A DNA stretch of 64,000 nucleotides, taken from Tetrapyrgos nigripes (taxonomy: Eukaryota; Basidiomycota; Agaricomycetes; Agaricales; Campanellaceae). The stretch covers positions 124,001-188,000 of the forward strand of contig JAACJM010000124.1 of NCBI GenBank assembly GCA_013368315.1, given 5' to 3'. Under the pieces are notes generated by a model. That model did not search any database and had not been told where the DNA came from. It worked only from the letters and a program-made list of their open reading frames with translations. Shown here piece after piece: positions 22,039 to 35,543 of this stretch. The translations under genes were made by a program, and so were the position numbers. The first letter of the stretch is position 1; each line of letters opens with the position of its first letter.

Positions 22039-25000
22039 CGTTAAGGAGGAGTAAGTTTAAGAAGGAGAACGAGCACGAGCAGGAAGGAGTAGGAAGGCAA
22101 CAAGGACGAGGACGAGGATGAAATTGGGTTTGGGAAATGTACCGCGGGATAGGGTTCGAACTTCGGGCTGGGTCACCCTCGAAGGGGATCGAAAAGAAAA
22201 GACCAAAAGGACACGTTATATTATTATGGTTCATCTATGTGTTCTGTCTGTGCTGTATCCACTATCTGTGCGGTTATGCTACGGACGTAGTCAATTGTCA
22301 CTAAGTCTCTTTATCCTAAGCTTTGCTTTACTTTCTACCCTTGCGCATTGTCTCATCGTAGGTATACATTGCCAGTGCTCGGCTCCTTTTCGTTCTCGTT
22401 CTGATTCATCGTTATTCATCATGTCGTACGACGTACTCGTACTCGCTAACAGTACATGCGCTGTGTAGACCAACTATGGTCCAATTACAGCAGCCATCAT
22501 TTTTCCCGTTTCTCCGAGTTCCACGTATCCGTTCCTCCCCGTCTCGACTCTCCGACGCCGTTGCACACTCGCTTCAAGCTGCGATACATATACGATACTT
22601 GTACGATATTGTACTGGGACCGACAAGAACACCCCAAGAACACCGATGCTCTTTCCACTTATTCAAAGTTGACGCCTTTGAGAAGACTTCGGGCTTTCCT
22701 TATATGTATGCAGCCGCGCGATGACGCAAGGACCGGAGGAGGAGTTTGGATAATGGATTCGGGACGGGTCATCCACAATTCAGGTAAAATTCCAATGCGC
22801 TTGGAAGTAGATTGTCACGTAAATTGACGACAAAAATGAAGAGACGCTTGGGAATACAGTCGAGGACAAAATAATGCAGTTACGATGTCAGTAACATGTA
22901 CTACAGAGATGACAAAGGAAGGGACTCACTAGCCAGAACTACAGGACTGAAGAGGCACAACGAGTCCTGGACAAGAGCAGTCGTCTAGGGGATACCGGCT
23001 GCAGTTAAGTCTCTGGAACGCATCAGTGCGTTACAGAGTGTCGACTAGGCGTTGATCGTAGGGGTAAGAGCTACAAACGTCACAGGTATCGGGACTGAAA
23101 AGACAGCCGGGACAGCGGATAATATTCCCTTTTTATACTTGACGAGCTTGACCTAATAAGACAAGCCGAATACATAGGTAACAAGGAGCAGGACAACAAA
23201 AAAAAAGATAGAGTCAGCACAGGATGGAAAATTGGTAAAACAACTTAGAAATGAGAGGTACACACCTCTTCGAGCACCCTTGCAATTAGCTCTCCACCCC
23301 ATCTAGAGACTAGAAGTCCTATCGGGCCTGCGTAACAGTCAATTGAAGCGCTGGAAAACTTTCGTATTTCTCCAAACGGTTGCCGGCAGAAAACGGTGCC
23401 TTTGACAGCGTTTAGGTCAGTGTATGGGGTCCCTGGAGTTCGTTTTTGGATTAGTTTTTGACATGCGTTGAGCGACAGTAAGGGGTACAGGCAGGTTATT
23501 GAGAAATTGAGAGTAAATTAGCCGACTACATACACGGCCAGACGCTCAGATGGACTTGGTTTGACCGACTGCATCTGACCCGGAGATAAATTTTTTTTTT
23601 GAGTCAGATTTGAAATTTTTTGGCTCATGTATGAAATCCGAGCGGATAGATAGAGTACCGTACTTTCGCTCGTACAAGATACAACTGAGCCTTCTATAAC
23701 GTCTGGCTTCAACGCTGCTCCAAGCCTCAGCACCTTCAAGCGTTTCCTGAGAAAAGAGCTGTCCAAATCAGGTGGTGATGTCACCAGTGCGGCCTCAAGG
23801 GTTTGATGACACCGAAGGCACGCGTCTTCTTTTTCACCTTTCACTCGTACCAATGCGACAATTTCTTTTCTTCAGTCTGGCGTTTGACCTGTGAGGACAA
23901 CAAATGGCTTGTAGAATGCCTCGCCTGCCGCGCCCCACCTCAGAACCAATACAATGCAAAAAACCATCAAGCAAGGCCAAAACACGAAGATGCAGTCCGT
24001 GACCTGAAGCAGCGACTCGAGAACGACCGTCTTACGGGCTCCCGCCAATGCAAAATGATGTTTGCACACTCTTGTTGAGTTGGAAAGAGTCGTCGCACAC
24101 GCAGACGCGCCTTGTGCACTTTTGCTTCCGTCCAGGCAACGCGTCACTGGCAGTGTACGAAGTTTGTTCATGTTTACTCCATGTTGAAGTTGCACCACCA
24201 CTTCCCGCCGCCTCAGATTTCCCTCCTCCCTTAAAATGTCCTGGCTGCACAATACATCAACGCCAGAGGCCCTGCCTGGTACACTCCTCAAGACCTCAAA
24301 CCTCACTGGCCTCAAGGTTTCAAACGCGCTACAACATCCTCAAATTTTTGTTCATCAAGGCAACTCAAATTTCATTCGGATCCTCAACATCTACCTCAAA
24401 GCTTCAACTTCACTTCAAAGCAGTCCTCAAAGATTTGTGTCCTGCCTTTCAAAATACCTCAAATTTTGTTCAGATTCCCGTCAAGCACGCAACGTCTGCT
24501 TCAAGGCTTCAATGTCACTTCATGTTCCACTCATCAAAGGCTAAAACACCTCGAATTTTTTACTCGTCATGGTGCAGATCTTCCCCGAGCTCGTTTAGTT
24601 TTTCGGTCCATATCCTCAGGGATGGTAGCAGCAAGCGTCGAGTTGTTCGGTGGTATTTTTCAGTTTACAGTGCGTTGTTGGAGATCTGAAGATGCCGGGT
24701 CAGGGACTGAGGCGGGATTGGGATTTCAGGCAGGACTACATTTCTCTCTCTTCGTTTACCATGTAGTACCAATAAACATCGTTTTCATTTCTCATTTTGC
24801 ATTGCGGGTACACCGGAGAGTAATCGGATGAGATCGGACAAGGCGGAGAGTGGTCGCGTCATCAGCGGAACTGCGGTGAGGTCATGGCAGATGCCTTGGT
24901 ACCGAGGCTTAAATGTTTGGGACCTTGTTCCATTGACCGTCTGGTTTATAATTATAACTTTTAGACTTCCCCTCACATCATCTAACTCTAGTATCAAGGC

Positions 25001-26218
25001 CCGCCCATTCGACCAAGTCTCTAGATTCGGTCAGCTGTGTACGCTACAAACCCAACGAGTCACATCAGCGCGATCGATTGGTCATCAAGGGAACGTCGGG
25101 TGACTTATAGTTTCCCAGCACGTGATGTAAACGCGTCGCGTCGTAGGCTGTAGCAAGGCTGTAGAGCCCGCCCACAAGCTCCGCGGACAGTAGAGATAGC
25201 AAAGGCTTTCTCTTCTTCGTACACGTATGTCATTCCAGTTCTACTTGAAGTGCTTTCGTTGACCTTGAGGTTCGGGTCTCGTCGACTGAGCAAGGACTGA
25301 GGCTGCAGTGGAATACTTACCTAGTTCCTCAGACGAGTGCTGCTCCAAGCTAACGTAGAGGAAAAGCATTGGGGATGCCAGTGACGGGCGAAAGGCAAGA
25401 ATACAGTACGTAGTTGATGTCATCTTCAAAGCGCGAGACGAGTAGAAAGATGTACGAGCCAGACCCACGGAAAACCCATACCCATCTGACGGGTACGAGT
25501 GAACTCAAAAGTATCCACGGGATGCCCGTGCAGTTCACTACCTGAGTAGTATTCATGGATCACTTTGCTAAACTCAGAAAGATGGGAAACTGAAAGAAGG
25601 CTCTCATTCTTACCATTCCCACTAACTCATCCGATCGCTCAGACATGATAAGGCCAAGTATTATCCAGCCCCAAAATTTTCCTCGTCATGATCATCCTCG
25701 TTCGTCTTGATGCGGCTAGGCGTGAGATACGAGACACAAAACGCACGAAAAAGACTCAGAATTCTTGAGAACATGTAGCTCTTTGTGAGAATCTACGAAA
25801 CCTTGGAATACCTAAACAGGCCCCCAGTAACTCATGCTCCCGAGTTTTGATGAGAGAAAGGGTGTGCTATGAGATCACCATTTATCAAAAGAACCTGATT
25901 GACCTGATTGCGGATAACCTGGCTACCGGTGCAATCGGACTTAAGGATAAATTTGTGTCTCACGCAAGTTTCACGAACGGACAATATCGCCGCACTGAGC
26001 TCGGGTGCTGTACTTTGCTAAAATCCTACACCAACCATCAGATACTGTATAGATGTTATCACAACCACGACGGGGATCATAGGATGATCGGAGTCGCGAA
26101 GGTGAGCAAGGTACCTCCTGATCATGGCTCATGACTCTCCGTAGAGCTCGAGCTTATCATAAATACCGTCTCTCTTGCTTGTCATTTCAGAATCATAATC
26201 ATCGCCCATCCGCCCCTC
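22039..26218. other. 4-kb region without a supportable gene
   Basis: Overlapping frames on both strands (for example 23872-24315 minus and 24048-24689 plus) lack motifs and a consistent exon pattern. The segment 24285-24560 is rich in CTCAAA/CTTCAA words. A poly-T run (nine T) lies near 23590. The last few hundred bases are probably the promoter of the gene at 26219. Confidence 0.4.
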
Positions 26219-28216
26219 ATGAGCAGCGTCCTGAGTGATCCTGCATCTGTCCTTGCACCTACCCTTGGCGCCCTCGAATTTGGGGTCCTCCTCTCAACGC
26301 TTCTTTACGGCGCAGCTTTTGTTCAAACAGTCAATTACTTCCAGGGTCCATTCACAAGTGATCATGCAAGTATAAAGTTGATGGTATGCAGATCATGAAT
26401 TCTTTAACGGCTATCTAACATCCTTCCTAGGTGATTTTCGTTTGGTATGTAGCATACAAGCTCATGATCTTCCATCCTCATGATCTTTATTTCAGGATTA
26501 TTGAAACGATCCATACCGGCCTCCTATGGGCAAGTCTATACAACAAAACCATTGAAAATTTTGCGGATCTTGAAGCCCTTGCTCAAGTCCATTGGACCAT
26601 CGGCCTCTCTGTTCCGATCACTAATCTTATTGTATGTAGTGTTCAGGTATGTACTTGCCATTTATTTTGTTTGTCGCACCTGATCAGAAAGATTCATGAC
26701 CATCTTTCAAGGGCTTCTTCGCACACAGAGTCTCCGTCCTATCCAAAAATCCATACTACTTCACTTTCGCCATTCCTGTTTTATTACTTCGCCTCGGTCT
26801 AGGCATCACTTGCGCCATTACCACTCATTCGGCTACTTTTGCTGTATATATCGTCAAGTTCAGATGGCTGGTAGTCACGACACTGGCAGTTGGTGCAGTT
26901 ATTGATATTATAAATACGACGGCTCTTTTGCTGTGTTTGAGGCAAGGGGGAGCTGGGGTAAGGCAGCCTGGGTATGTGTCAAATTGTCAAATTCAAGAGG
27001 ATATTTCCTAACTGGTGTTCTGTGGAATTCCACCAATTTTTTTCTCTTTCTCTATTAAAGTACTCAGCGCGTGATTGACAAGCTTGTGTTATGGACTCTG
27101 GGTGAGTTGAACTCATTTGAAGTCAGAAACTAAATAATTAATTGAAGAATCCAACTTTTTTGCTTCCTCTCCTCCCTTCGCGTTCAGAGACCGGGTTGTT
27201 GACTAGGTATGTATGCTAGTAACCATTCTGCTTATTCCTTGGGGACTGCTAATTGAAAATCTAATCTGATTATCTGATTGCTTAACAGCTTATGTGGCAT
27301 CATTGCAACCATTCTAGTAAGTCCAATAATTAAATTATGATTCCTCAATGACTGACTCTCTCGAACTGTCCAGGTATTGACAACCCCGAATAACTGTGAG
27401 CCAAACCTTTCTTATGCTTCCTTATGCTTCCCGAAATCTGAATCTAAAATAATTTCTACTTCACTTAGTGCTTTATCTGTTTTTTATCTTTCAAACTGCC
27501 AAATGTATGTATAGCAATTGGGGTTTGCTTTCACTTTCACTCTCACTTAAGTGCGGATCTGATTGAGTATCAATACTATTTAGTATATTCCAACTCTCTA
27601 CTTGCTTCGTGAGTTTTTCGTTTCCATAATTTAATCTCAGTTCCGCCATGATCATGCGGGCCTTGGGTCGTGGTCTCCATGTCTAGACTCTACTTACCTA
27701 CTTACTACTTAGGTTAAACGGCCGACGGGTTTTGCGCAGTATCAGAGATAAAGATTTCAGCTCTGCTTTTGCTCCTACGATGTTAGTTAAGGTAGGTCAA
27801 AACTTGTTATTTCTGAAACTTTGGCATTCTTTGAGTCTATTGGTTCTTGAATCCTTCGAAAGTTATTTTCGATCCCCCCCTCTTCATTCATTGCCCACTG
27901 TATGTCCACTTTTCACTGACATGCTACCCCTGTAGCAAAATGAGTCAGAAGTCCGCTTCAACTCTGGGGAGACTGAGAGCAGCCGTACGCGTGCAGATCA
28001 TCGTGTTCTAGAGCCGCACACGCTGGAAATTCAAGTTGATATCACGGTGAGTCCCGGATCCACCTAATCCTAATCCGCCTGTTTCTGCGGAATGAATATA
28101 TGAAGTGAACTGTAAACTGACTTCCTGAACCTTTGCTTGTCCTTTGACAGAACTCGGCGGCGTTAAGTGAAGCGGTGGAACTTCAAAGCATTGACTTAAA
28201 GCAGAATAAATTATGA
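26219..28216 (+). CDS. DUF6534-type seven-helix membrane protein
   Basis: The start at 26219 gives SSVLSDPASVLAPTLGALEFGVLLS, the usual opening of this Agaricomycete family (TLG..E.GVL..). Following exons contribute VNYFQGPF..DHASIKLM, VIFVW, ETIHTGLLWASLY, VHWTIGLSVPITNL, the FFAHRV.VLSK motif, FRWLVVTTLAVGAVIDI, then several very short exons (TQRVIDKLVLWTL, ETGLLTS, VLTTPNN, CFICFLSFKLPN, YSNSLLAS) and LNGRR. The last helix motif (SNSLLASLN.R) is the classic family end. The tail is acidic and Ser-rich, and the stop is TGA at 28214-28216. I count roughly ten exons. It is probably a plasma-membrane receptor-like protein of unknown ligand. Confidence 0.85.
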
Positions 28217-28315
28217 GAAGTAGTAACCTCTTGGGCCCTTGGCTATAAGTACTACATTGCTTAGAAGGGAGAAGCCTGGAGGTGTGACGTGACATGTCAG
28301 TAGGACTACATAGGG

Positions 28316-30768
28316 GGTTCGGGCCTTCAGGCCCAGTCAAAAACGACGCCGGCCACAACCGGCTATAACCGACCACTTCCGAAAATCTGAAGAAAATTCG
28401 CTCCTGCCAACCATTTCGGACGTGGCCGGAAAGACGTCGGAAAATGACTGTATACCGGATTTGTTTCTGGCTATTTCTGGCCGCGTCCGGGCGAAAAGTC
28501 GAGGATGTGTCGACGACGCCTTTCGGACCAGGCCAGATATAGTCAGATAGTGTCAGAAATAATCAGAAATGATCTACTTTTATTCCATTTTGTACTATTG
28601 TACATCTTTTCAACTAAAGTAAGCTATACGACGCCTTCTGACACCTGCTGACGCTGTCCCATCTAAGAAGTCGAATGTCCCCGAGCCCGAACGAACGAAC
28701 TGAAACAAACGAGTTAGCAATGCAAAGTAACTGCAAGAGACCAGGGAAGTGTACCTTCGGTGACTCTGCGAGTCCGCCGTCAATCCGCCAATCACGAGTG
28801 CGTATACTGAAGGACATCCACGTCGTGACCTTCGCATAACTACAAAGTCAAAAAAGAAACTGAGCAGAGATACGCGTTGAGAGCAGACACACATGTACCT
28901 CAAATTTAAAACGACACGCATATACACCGCTCGCTCGGGCTCCGAGAAAGGCAGGGGAAGGGATTTGAGCCAATGGTCCGAGTGTCACCTAAGATGAAGA
29001 CACACCCGGAAACCCCTGGAAGATTCTAATTGTTCTCGCCCAGAATGGAGCATCCCACTAACTCCATTCTACATGCTTGCGAGGGGCAACGACGCGAAGT
29101 TTCGTGGTAATTCGTTGACGCGCTGATATGGTCGTTATCCAGTGAGAGGGTGTCACGACTCGCCATGCAGTGATCTGGTGGGGAGAATGGGGCAGAGGGG
29201 TGAGGATGCGAGAGAAAGGGGATGGAGAAGGGAGGAGAGACGGGGAAGATGGTGGTGGTTGCGGCGAGAGTTGAGTTGGGCCCCATCGTTTTTGTTGGGG
29301 CAGCGTGACATCGGTGACGTCGATAGGCTTACTGACCTCACAGAAAGAAATCTCTATGTCCGCGTCGCACTCTGCGAGCTCGAGCAGGTCGACGTGTGTC
29401 ATCAAAGTGCTGCTTCTGAGTGGCATCGGAAAATGTACAGAAAAATCGGAAATATCCAGAAATATCCACAAAAACTCGGACCAACTCAGAACTCAAACTT
29501 TCTCGTCGGAATTCCTCGGCGTCCTGTTTCTGGCTAAATCTGACAGAAACGGCGAGTCTGGTAGCAGGGTCGATTGTGGTCAGAAATCGTCGGAATTGAG
29601 CCGACGTTTGGCTAGCCTATAGCCCGATTTAGGCACCAATGACGTCTCGTTACTTGGGTCCAAGACTTTTGTCAAGTCCCTCTTTTCGCCTATTGGCAGA
29701 AGCCCCTTCCTCTCGTACCACACCGGTACCACACCACCCTCATCACACTGCAACCCATTCCTCTCAAGTTGCCCGCGCTACAAACTAAATTCGACTCTTC
29801 CAACATCTATAGTTGATCTATAGGCTCTCTTATTCCAGTGAGTCACTTCATACGTGGCTCGTTCCTCCAGTAATCCCATCATCGTCCCGTCTTTTTGCTA
29901 TGTGCACCTTCCACACACCCTTTTCATATACAGGTGAGTTGTGTATTCCTTCTCAGTCTCGCCTTTGACTCAACTCATGCATACATTAGTTCGATGGGTT
30001 TTCGACGCGTCTTCGCAGAATGTCAGGTATGGTGGACCTTCCCTAGGCTTGTATACACTACTCATCGGTTTTATGTTTAGTATGCGAATACATCTCATCT
30101 ATTTCCATCCTGAAGAAGGCTGTAGGCGGGTTAGGAGAAAAGCTTCAAAGGCGGGGTCTTCGGAAGGCATCAGGTGCGTCGCCTCCGCAATTTTTGATAG
30201 CCTGTCCGCAATCTAACGGGTAGTTGCAGAAGGACGGTAAGGACTTTCAAGGCAGGTACGTGAACCCTCCTGTAGAGTGCATTCCTTGCTGCTTTGACGA
30301 TATCTCGGCAAATAAAATTACTCTTGTCAAGGCGTGGTTGGGCTTTACTTGAAGATAGTAGGAATGGTGCGTCACCATACCCGAGCTGTCTTTCTTGGGA
30401 CTTCGTAATGGACTTTGAGGTACTGTTTGGGTACTGTATAGTAGTACTATGTAGTCAGTGTAGCGATATGGTTAGAAAATGGCGGAAAACGCATGCATAC
30501 TATTCGAGAATACCAATGCATCCTAATTGGTTCCAATCTGCTTATATCTGACGGTTTCCGACCATGTCTACTGAGTGACGTCGACGACGATTCGATATGG
30601 GGACAGTGTATGTCAGAACGCGTCAGAATTGGGCATAATGGATGTTCAATTCTCTGAAATTTTCTAACTGACAGCCGAGGGACCAAGACTTCGACTTCCT
30701 GGTCGGTGCAGGGAATAAAGCCGATTCCGTCGGAAAAACGCCTTGTCGTTTTTCACTGGGCTTCAGGC
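28316..30768. mobile_element. Non-coding 2.45-kb region bounded by inverted repeats
   Basis: Left GGCCTTCAGGCCCAGTCAAA followed by AACGACGCC (about 28323-28352) matches, inverted, TTGTCGTTTTTCACTGGGCT followed by TCAGGCGG (about 30743-30770). The interior is rich in TCAGAA, TCCGAAA and CGGAAT words and holds only short frames (such as 28610-28927 minus). I take it for a decayed non-autonomous DNA element or nested repeats. No target duplication could be paired. Confidence 0.35.
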
Positions 30769-30769
30769 G

Positions 30770-31514
30770 GAGCTACAATAATTCGGCCAATACCGTCTTT
30801 GATTTTCACTCTTTGCCATCATCGTTCGTCGCAGGTAGACTGGACATATAACTCTGCTTAGTAGAACTGGCACGCTGCATTCCCCTTCTCCTCGGACACA
30901 CTCCGACATCGTTGACCTTCATCTCGCCAAAGGGCCGTCAGAAGTAGAGCAAGGTTCCAAGTCTGCTGTCAGACTACTTACTGTCAGACGGAAGTTTACT
31001 TGCTCGGCTCCGAATTAGTTCAAGTCCTCCATCTGTCTTTTAGATATTGGTTTTGGTGCTGAAATTACACACATACTGCGCCGGCAGAGAGCGTCTCGTA
31101 CGCTGGAAGCCAAGGCGTCTCAAGAGCCTCCTCAAACGGACTTACGAGTCGGAGGCTCTAGTCACAAATAGAGCTTCAATCTGGTAAGGTTACTGTGGGG
31201 TCATTTCTGGCTAAAGCTCCATAGATTTTCCGCGGGATTCATTGACGAAGAGTAAACTCCTGACATTGTGGCGAACCTGTATGACCCGGAGTGCGACATA
31301 CGCTCAGATTTAGTTGACGTTTATCGCTACTTCAAGTTTTGCTTTGCGAATAGTGCGGTTTGCGGGATGCTAAGGTGGGATTATCGTTATGAAGTATTTC
31401 GTGACGCTTCTTGCACATATAAGTATATGTACATTTACAGAGGGAACGGCCAGTGTTGCTATCCTCCGCACTCCTCTTCAGTCAGTGCCCTTCAACAAAT
31501 TCCAAAAGCCTGCC
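30770..31514. other. Intergenic region upstream of the transporter
   Basis: No gene is apparent. The 100-residue frame 31268-31570 overlaps the start of the transporter gene in another frame and has no recognised motif. Promoter elements are likely here but none is diagnostic. Confidence 0.35.
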
Positions 31515-33700
31515 ATGGAAAGCTCGAATCTGGAACTTGGAACATCGAAGATACGCAGTCTATCGCGTAGCATATCGGACTTCAGCTTGTTTAGCTTGTT
31601 TAAAACTGGAAACAAGCCGGAAATCGGAAGCGGTCCTGGAATTATAGATCCACCAGAAAAAGTGCTGCCTGACGGTGGATTGAAAGGCTGGTCCACTGTT
31701 TTTGGGGCGTGCGTTCCAGACCCTTTTCGGCTGAAAGACATGCTAATCTTATTCTTGCAGCTGGTGTGTTGGCTTTGGAATGTTCGGGTAATAGACTCTC
31801 ACTGGAGTTCACTTTCGACTTAATCACAGTTTTTCCTGTTCAGATACATGTACTCTTTTGGAGTTTATCAAGGTACGGTTGTGTTCCCTCGCCTCGATAC
31901 TGCAGCCGAGTCTAATATTCTCTGTATCTTGTTGCCCCTAGATTTCTATGTCCGATACTACCTCACTAGTAGTACCCCAAGCAGCATTGCGTGAGAGATA
32001 ATTCCATTCATTATTAACACTGTGCTAGTGACTGAGATTACATTTTAAGATGGATCGGAAGCGTTCAGACCATGATGCCCCTTGCTCTAGGCATGCTTTC
32101 TGGTAGGATATTTGACAAAGGTGGCTTTTATGCAGTGGAAATTGTCGGATGTCTCTTATTCACGTTCTCGTGCGTTATAATGCTTCACAAGTATAGGCAC
32201 GGACTGAGTATTTACAGCGTATTTATGCTTTCTCTCGCAAAGCCGGATCAGTACTATCAGGTGAGCAACACGTCTTTGCTACCATTTTCCCTGGTTATGT
32301 GACATCGACTCGCACGCAGATTTTCTTGAGTCAAGGTGTTGGCATGGGATTTGGACTTGGTTTAACGTACATCCCAACCATGTCCGTTCTGAGACACTAT
32401 TTCAAAGCTCGATTAGGCCTCGCAACTGGTCTTGCAGCTAGTAGTGCTGGATTGGGGGGTATCGTGTTCCCTATAAGTGAGTACCAAACACAGCTCCTAG
32501 CTTTCTGATGATTAAGTCCTCTTTCCACTTCTTAGTGTTAAAGTAAAGGTTCACTATTGAACATAACACTAATACTCACCCTTCTTTCAGCCAACTTTTG
32601 CCAAAGATTGGGTTTGGTCCAGCTGTTCGAGCTAGTGGTTACCTCGTGCTTGGATGTACAATCGTTGGACTCTTCCTTATGAGAACCGATTATCCTCCAA
32701 AAACGAAGGTTTCAGTTCGTCAGAACTCCAAATCTTTCCTTTTGGACGCGCGTTATATTATGTTTATGCTTGGGTATGCCGCCAGCTTGTCGTCAGCCAG
32801 AGTCTACTCATGATATCTGATACGACCCATCCCAGGGCTTTGATCACGGCATTTGGCTCTTCTTTTCCCGGTATGTCGTTCCCTAGGGATTTCTTCCACT
32901 GTATCTGATATTTACTTGCTTAGCTATATACATCCAACTCTACTCTATCCAACATCACGTCGAAGGAAACATTTCATTCTACTCCGTAAGTCATACATAC
33001 ACTTCAGGTACTACTCGCTACACGCACTTATTCCGTTCCGAATTCAGATCGCAATTATCAATGGCAGCAGTATTTTTGGAAGGATAATTGGCAGCCACTT
33101 TGCTGATACCTACGGCCCCTTGAACGTTCAAATTTGTTATACTCTCGTCACTGGAGCTGCCATTTGGGGTGTACTAGGGATGTAAGTTATTTCTACATCA
33201 TATCTCGCTGATATCTCGACGTCCTTTTCAGATACTAATTTGATTCATTCTTTTACACCTACATCAGTCATGATACGGCCTCACTAGTTGTGATCAGTAT
33301 CATATACGGAATCGCTTCCGGGGCTTTGCTTTCACTTACCTACATGTCCCTGGCGTCTCTGGCTGAGAATAGAAGTGAAGTAGGGTACGTTCTTTGCTTT
33401 TTTATTTGATTCACCCTTGAAATCTCAGACATCTTGAAATTGGAACCACAGTGCTCTAGTCGGTCTCGGTTTTACATTGAGCAGTCTCAGCACACTCGCA
33501 TCCGCTCCAGTCCAAGGAGCACTTCTCGGGGGGACATATGAATGGATCAGGCCAATCGTATTTTCGGCGGTAAGTCTTGATCCGAAGTTCTAATCTCTAT
33601 ATCTCATGTCGACTCATAGACAATGACTATTGGAGGAACATTCTTCTTCCTTATAGCACGTATGCTTCAGGTTAAGAAATTGAACAAGCAGAGGGTTTGA
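31515..33700 (+). CDS. MFS transporter, monocarboxylate (MCT/SLC16) type
   Basis: The start ATG at 31515 gives a soluble N-terminus followed by DGGLKGWSTVFGA, the conserved (D/E)GG.(K/G)(G/A)W motif before helix 1 of fungal monocarboxylate-permease-like proteins. Exons continue with YMYSFGVYQ, DFYVRYYLTSSTPSSI.WIGS, GMLSGRIFDKGG, SQGVGMGFGLGLTYIP, HYFKARLGLATGLAASSAGLGGIVFP, then IAIINGSSIFGRIIG.HFADTYGP and a C-terminal LLGGTYEWIRP. The stop is TGA at 33698-33700. About ten introns of about 50-80 nt separate them. It should be a 12-helix plasma-membrane carrier; the substrate cannot be told. All motifs seen are intact. Confidence 0.85.
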
Positions 33701-34536
33701 CCGGACCGGGAGGGGACTGGTTTAGCTGCGTATGCTGTTGGACTACACGCTGACACGCATTTGGGCAATCGTTGTGGCGGATCTTGATTTGGATTTCAGG
33801 GTCTGTCGCTCCTATCATGACTGTATGGCCGCGAGAGGCGAGAGCCGAACCTTTTCGAGCTCAAGATGTCAAATCCCAGAGATGGACTGGGTTAATTTGT
33901 GTATGCTGCTTATTGTAACTACTATGTAGGATCACCAAATTGATGACTTTAGGCTGTCTATTTTTGCTGTACATTGGCACAGTAGGTCTAATCAGGCTGG
34001 TTTTCGGAATTGATGCCCAATCTGTATCCAGCAGATGGTATCCGACGGATGACTCGCCATAAGTGCTGACCCTTGCCTTGAGGGTTCTGTCTTTCTATTA
34101 AGCACTCACAAATGCCCGTTTCTTCGTTGCTTTCAAGTTTATGCGAGTTGCATGCTATCACCGCTCAAAAACCACAAGTACGGGCCGCAAATAATAATTT
34201 GAAGTACAGCTTGCATCTTGAAGACAAGACAGACGGAGATGAAATGCTAAGACGACAGTGCATCATGATTGGAAAAATAGCAGTGGTCGTGGACAGAGTA
34301 GGCTAATAGTAAGAGGATGGAAGAAGACAAGCTGCGACGGAAAGCCCTCTGAAAGTCCGCATGGTTCGGACCTTCCAAATACGGGTTCGCAATGGGTTCG
34401 TGCCGCGAACACCACGAATGCAGACAACTTCCAGTAAGGAGCCGAACCCTGCATTCTAAATTGAATACTACATTCTGCATCAAGAGATACATAGATATAC
34501 TACTTTATCCTCAGCCATTGAGCACAGATAAGTAAG
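33701..34536. other. Intergenic region between convergent genes
   Basis: No gene is recognised. It separates the 3' ends of the transporter (+) and the methyltransferase (-). Confidence 0.4.
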
Positions 34537-35506
34537 TTATGCTACGGGCTTTGTAGCGTAAAACAGGAAATGATTTTGGTACGGTACACCCTCATCCCAT
34601 TCCTTCTGTATTTCTTCAATCAATAATTCATACTCTCTGTCACTGTTTAATATACCCAGGCGAAGCATAGATGGCTGAAGACAGCGCAACCAAAGAAGGG
34701 TCAAACGTGCACCTTCCTTTCCCTGCCTACCATCATTCGCATTGACAGGATACGTCCCATTGTGTGCACGTACATCAACAAATCCTGCATCAGTCAGCAT
34801 TGGAGAGAGTCTTTCCCCAATGTCAGACATCAGTGAATTACTGTCAAACAACGCTTTGAACAGAGCCTTCATCTTCCCATTCGCCGAATCAGGGGGACAA
34901 TCCCAGTTAGCACAACTAGGCTCGTACAACTGGATATGTCCTCCTGGCTTTGTAACCCTGAAAATCTCTTGGATATCCGTGATCCAATCGCCCCGAGTCA
35001 AGGAGGCGGCAAGTAAGTTTTGATTGACAAAATCGAATTTGTTTGTCCAACCTTGCGGAAGGGCCGTGCATGAATGCTCCGAGAAAGCGATGTTGGAACC
35101 ATGAGATGGAAAAAAAGTCGTGCAGATGTCCACTCCGTAGAGAGAGATGGAGGGAGGGGCAGTTCGAGCGAGGTCAAGTAGCCATGAACCTGAGAACAGG
35201 ATACGTCGTAGCAAATTCCATTGCAAGTCAGCCTTATGAAATCATGTATATTAAAACTTCCTACTTACCTCTGCCGGTCCCTACATCCAGAACGACTGCA
35301 TCGTCTGACATGGTCACTGCTTCATCAAAGATAATTGTGTTTTTACGGATGTGTTTCTTGTAGAAACCGTATTGGTCCTCCAACCTATAGCTCATCAGTC
35401 GTAGTACTAGTGATTATGGCAAAATGAATAGAACAAACCTCCTGCCCTCCGCCTGGTTCTTTTGTATGTTCTCATACGGGGAACTGGTATTGCTTTTGGT
35501 TGACAT
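34537..35506 (-). CDS. Class I SAM-dependent methyltransferase
   Basis: Three exons: 35506 to about 35445 (STKSNTSSPYENIQKNQAEG), about 35389-35265 (LEDQYGFYKKHIRKNTIIFD, then VVLDVGTGRG, the SAM-binding motif I) and about 35193 to 34537. Motif I is followed by SWLLDLA and GVDICTTFFP (post I acidic residue), FDFVNQNLLAASLTR and FRVTKPGGHIQLYEPSC (motif III region). The C-terminal part is FKALFDSNSLMSDIGERLSPML.DAGF. The substrate is unknown; similar fungal enzymes (including LaeA-like proteins) act on small molecules or proteins. A paralogue with the same exon plan lies at 40749-52899 and is broken by a transposon. Confidence 0.8.
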
Positions 35507-35543
35507 ATTGTAGACGTGGAGAGAGAATTCGTTGATTCGTCAG

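Noticed and set aside
22118..22827. Frames of 116 and 123 residues after the small membrane-protein gene
   Set aside because: No motifs, no exon pattern and likely 3' UTR or intergenic sequence.
24048..24689. 213-residue open frame on the plus strand
   Set aside because: Low-complexity Ser/Phe/Gln composition from CTTCAA/CTCAAA-rich DNA, no motifs and overlapping frames on the other strand; not supportable as a gene.
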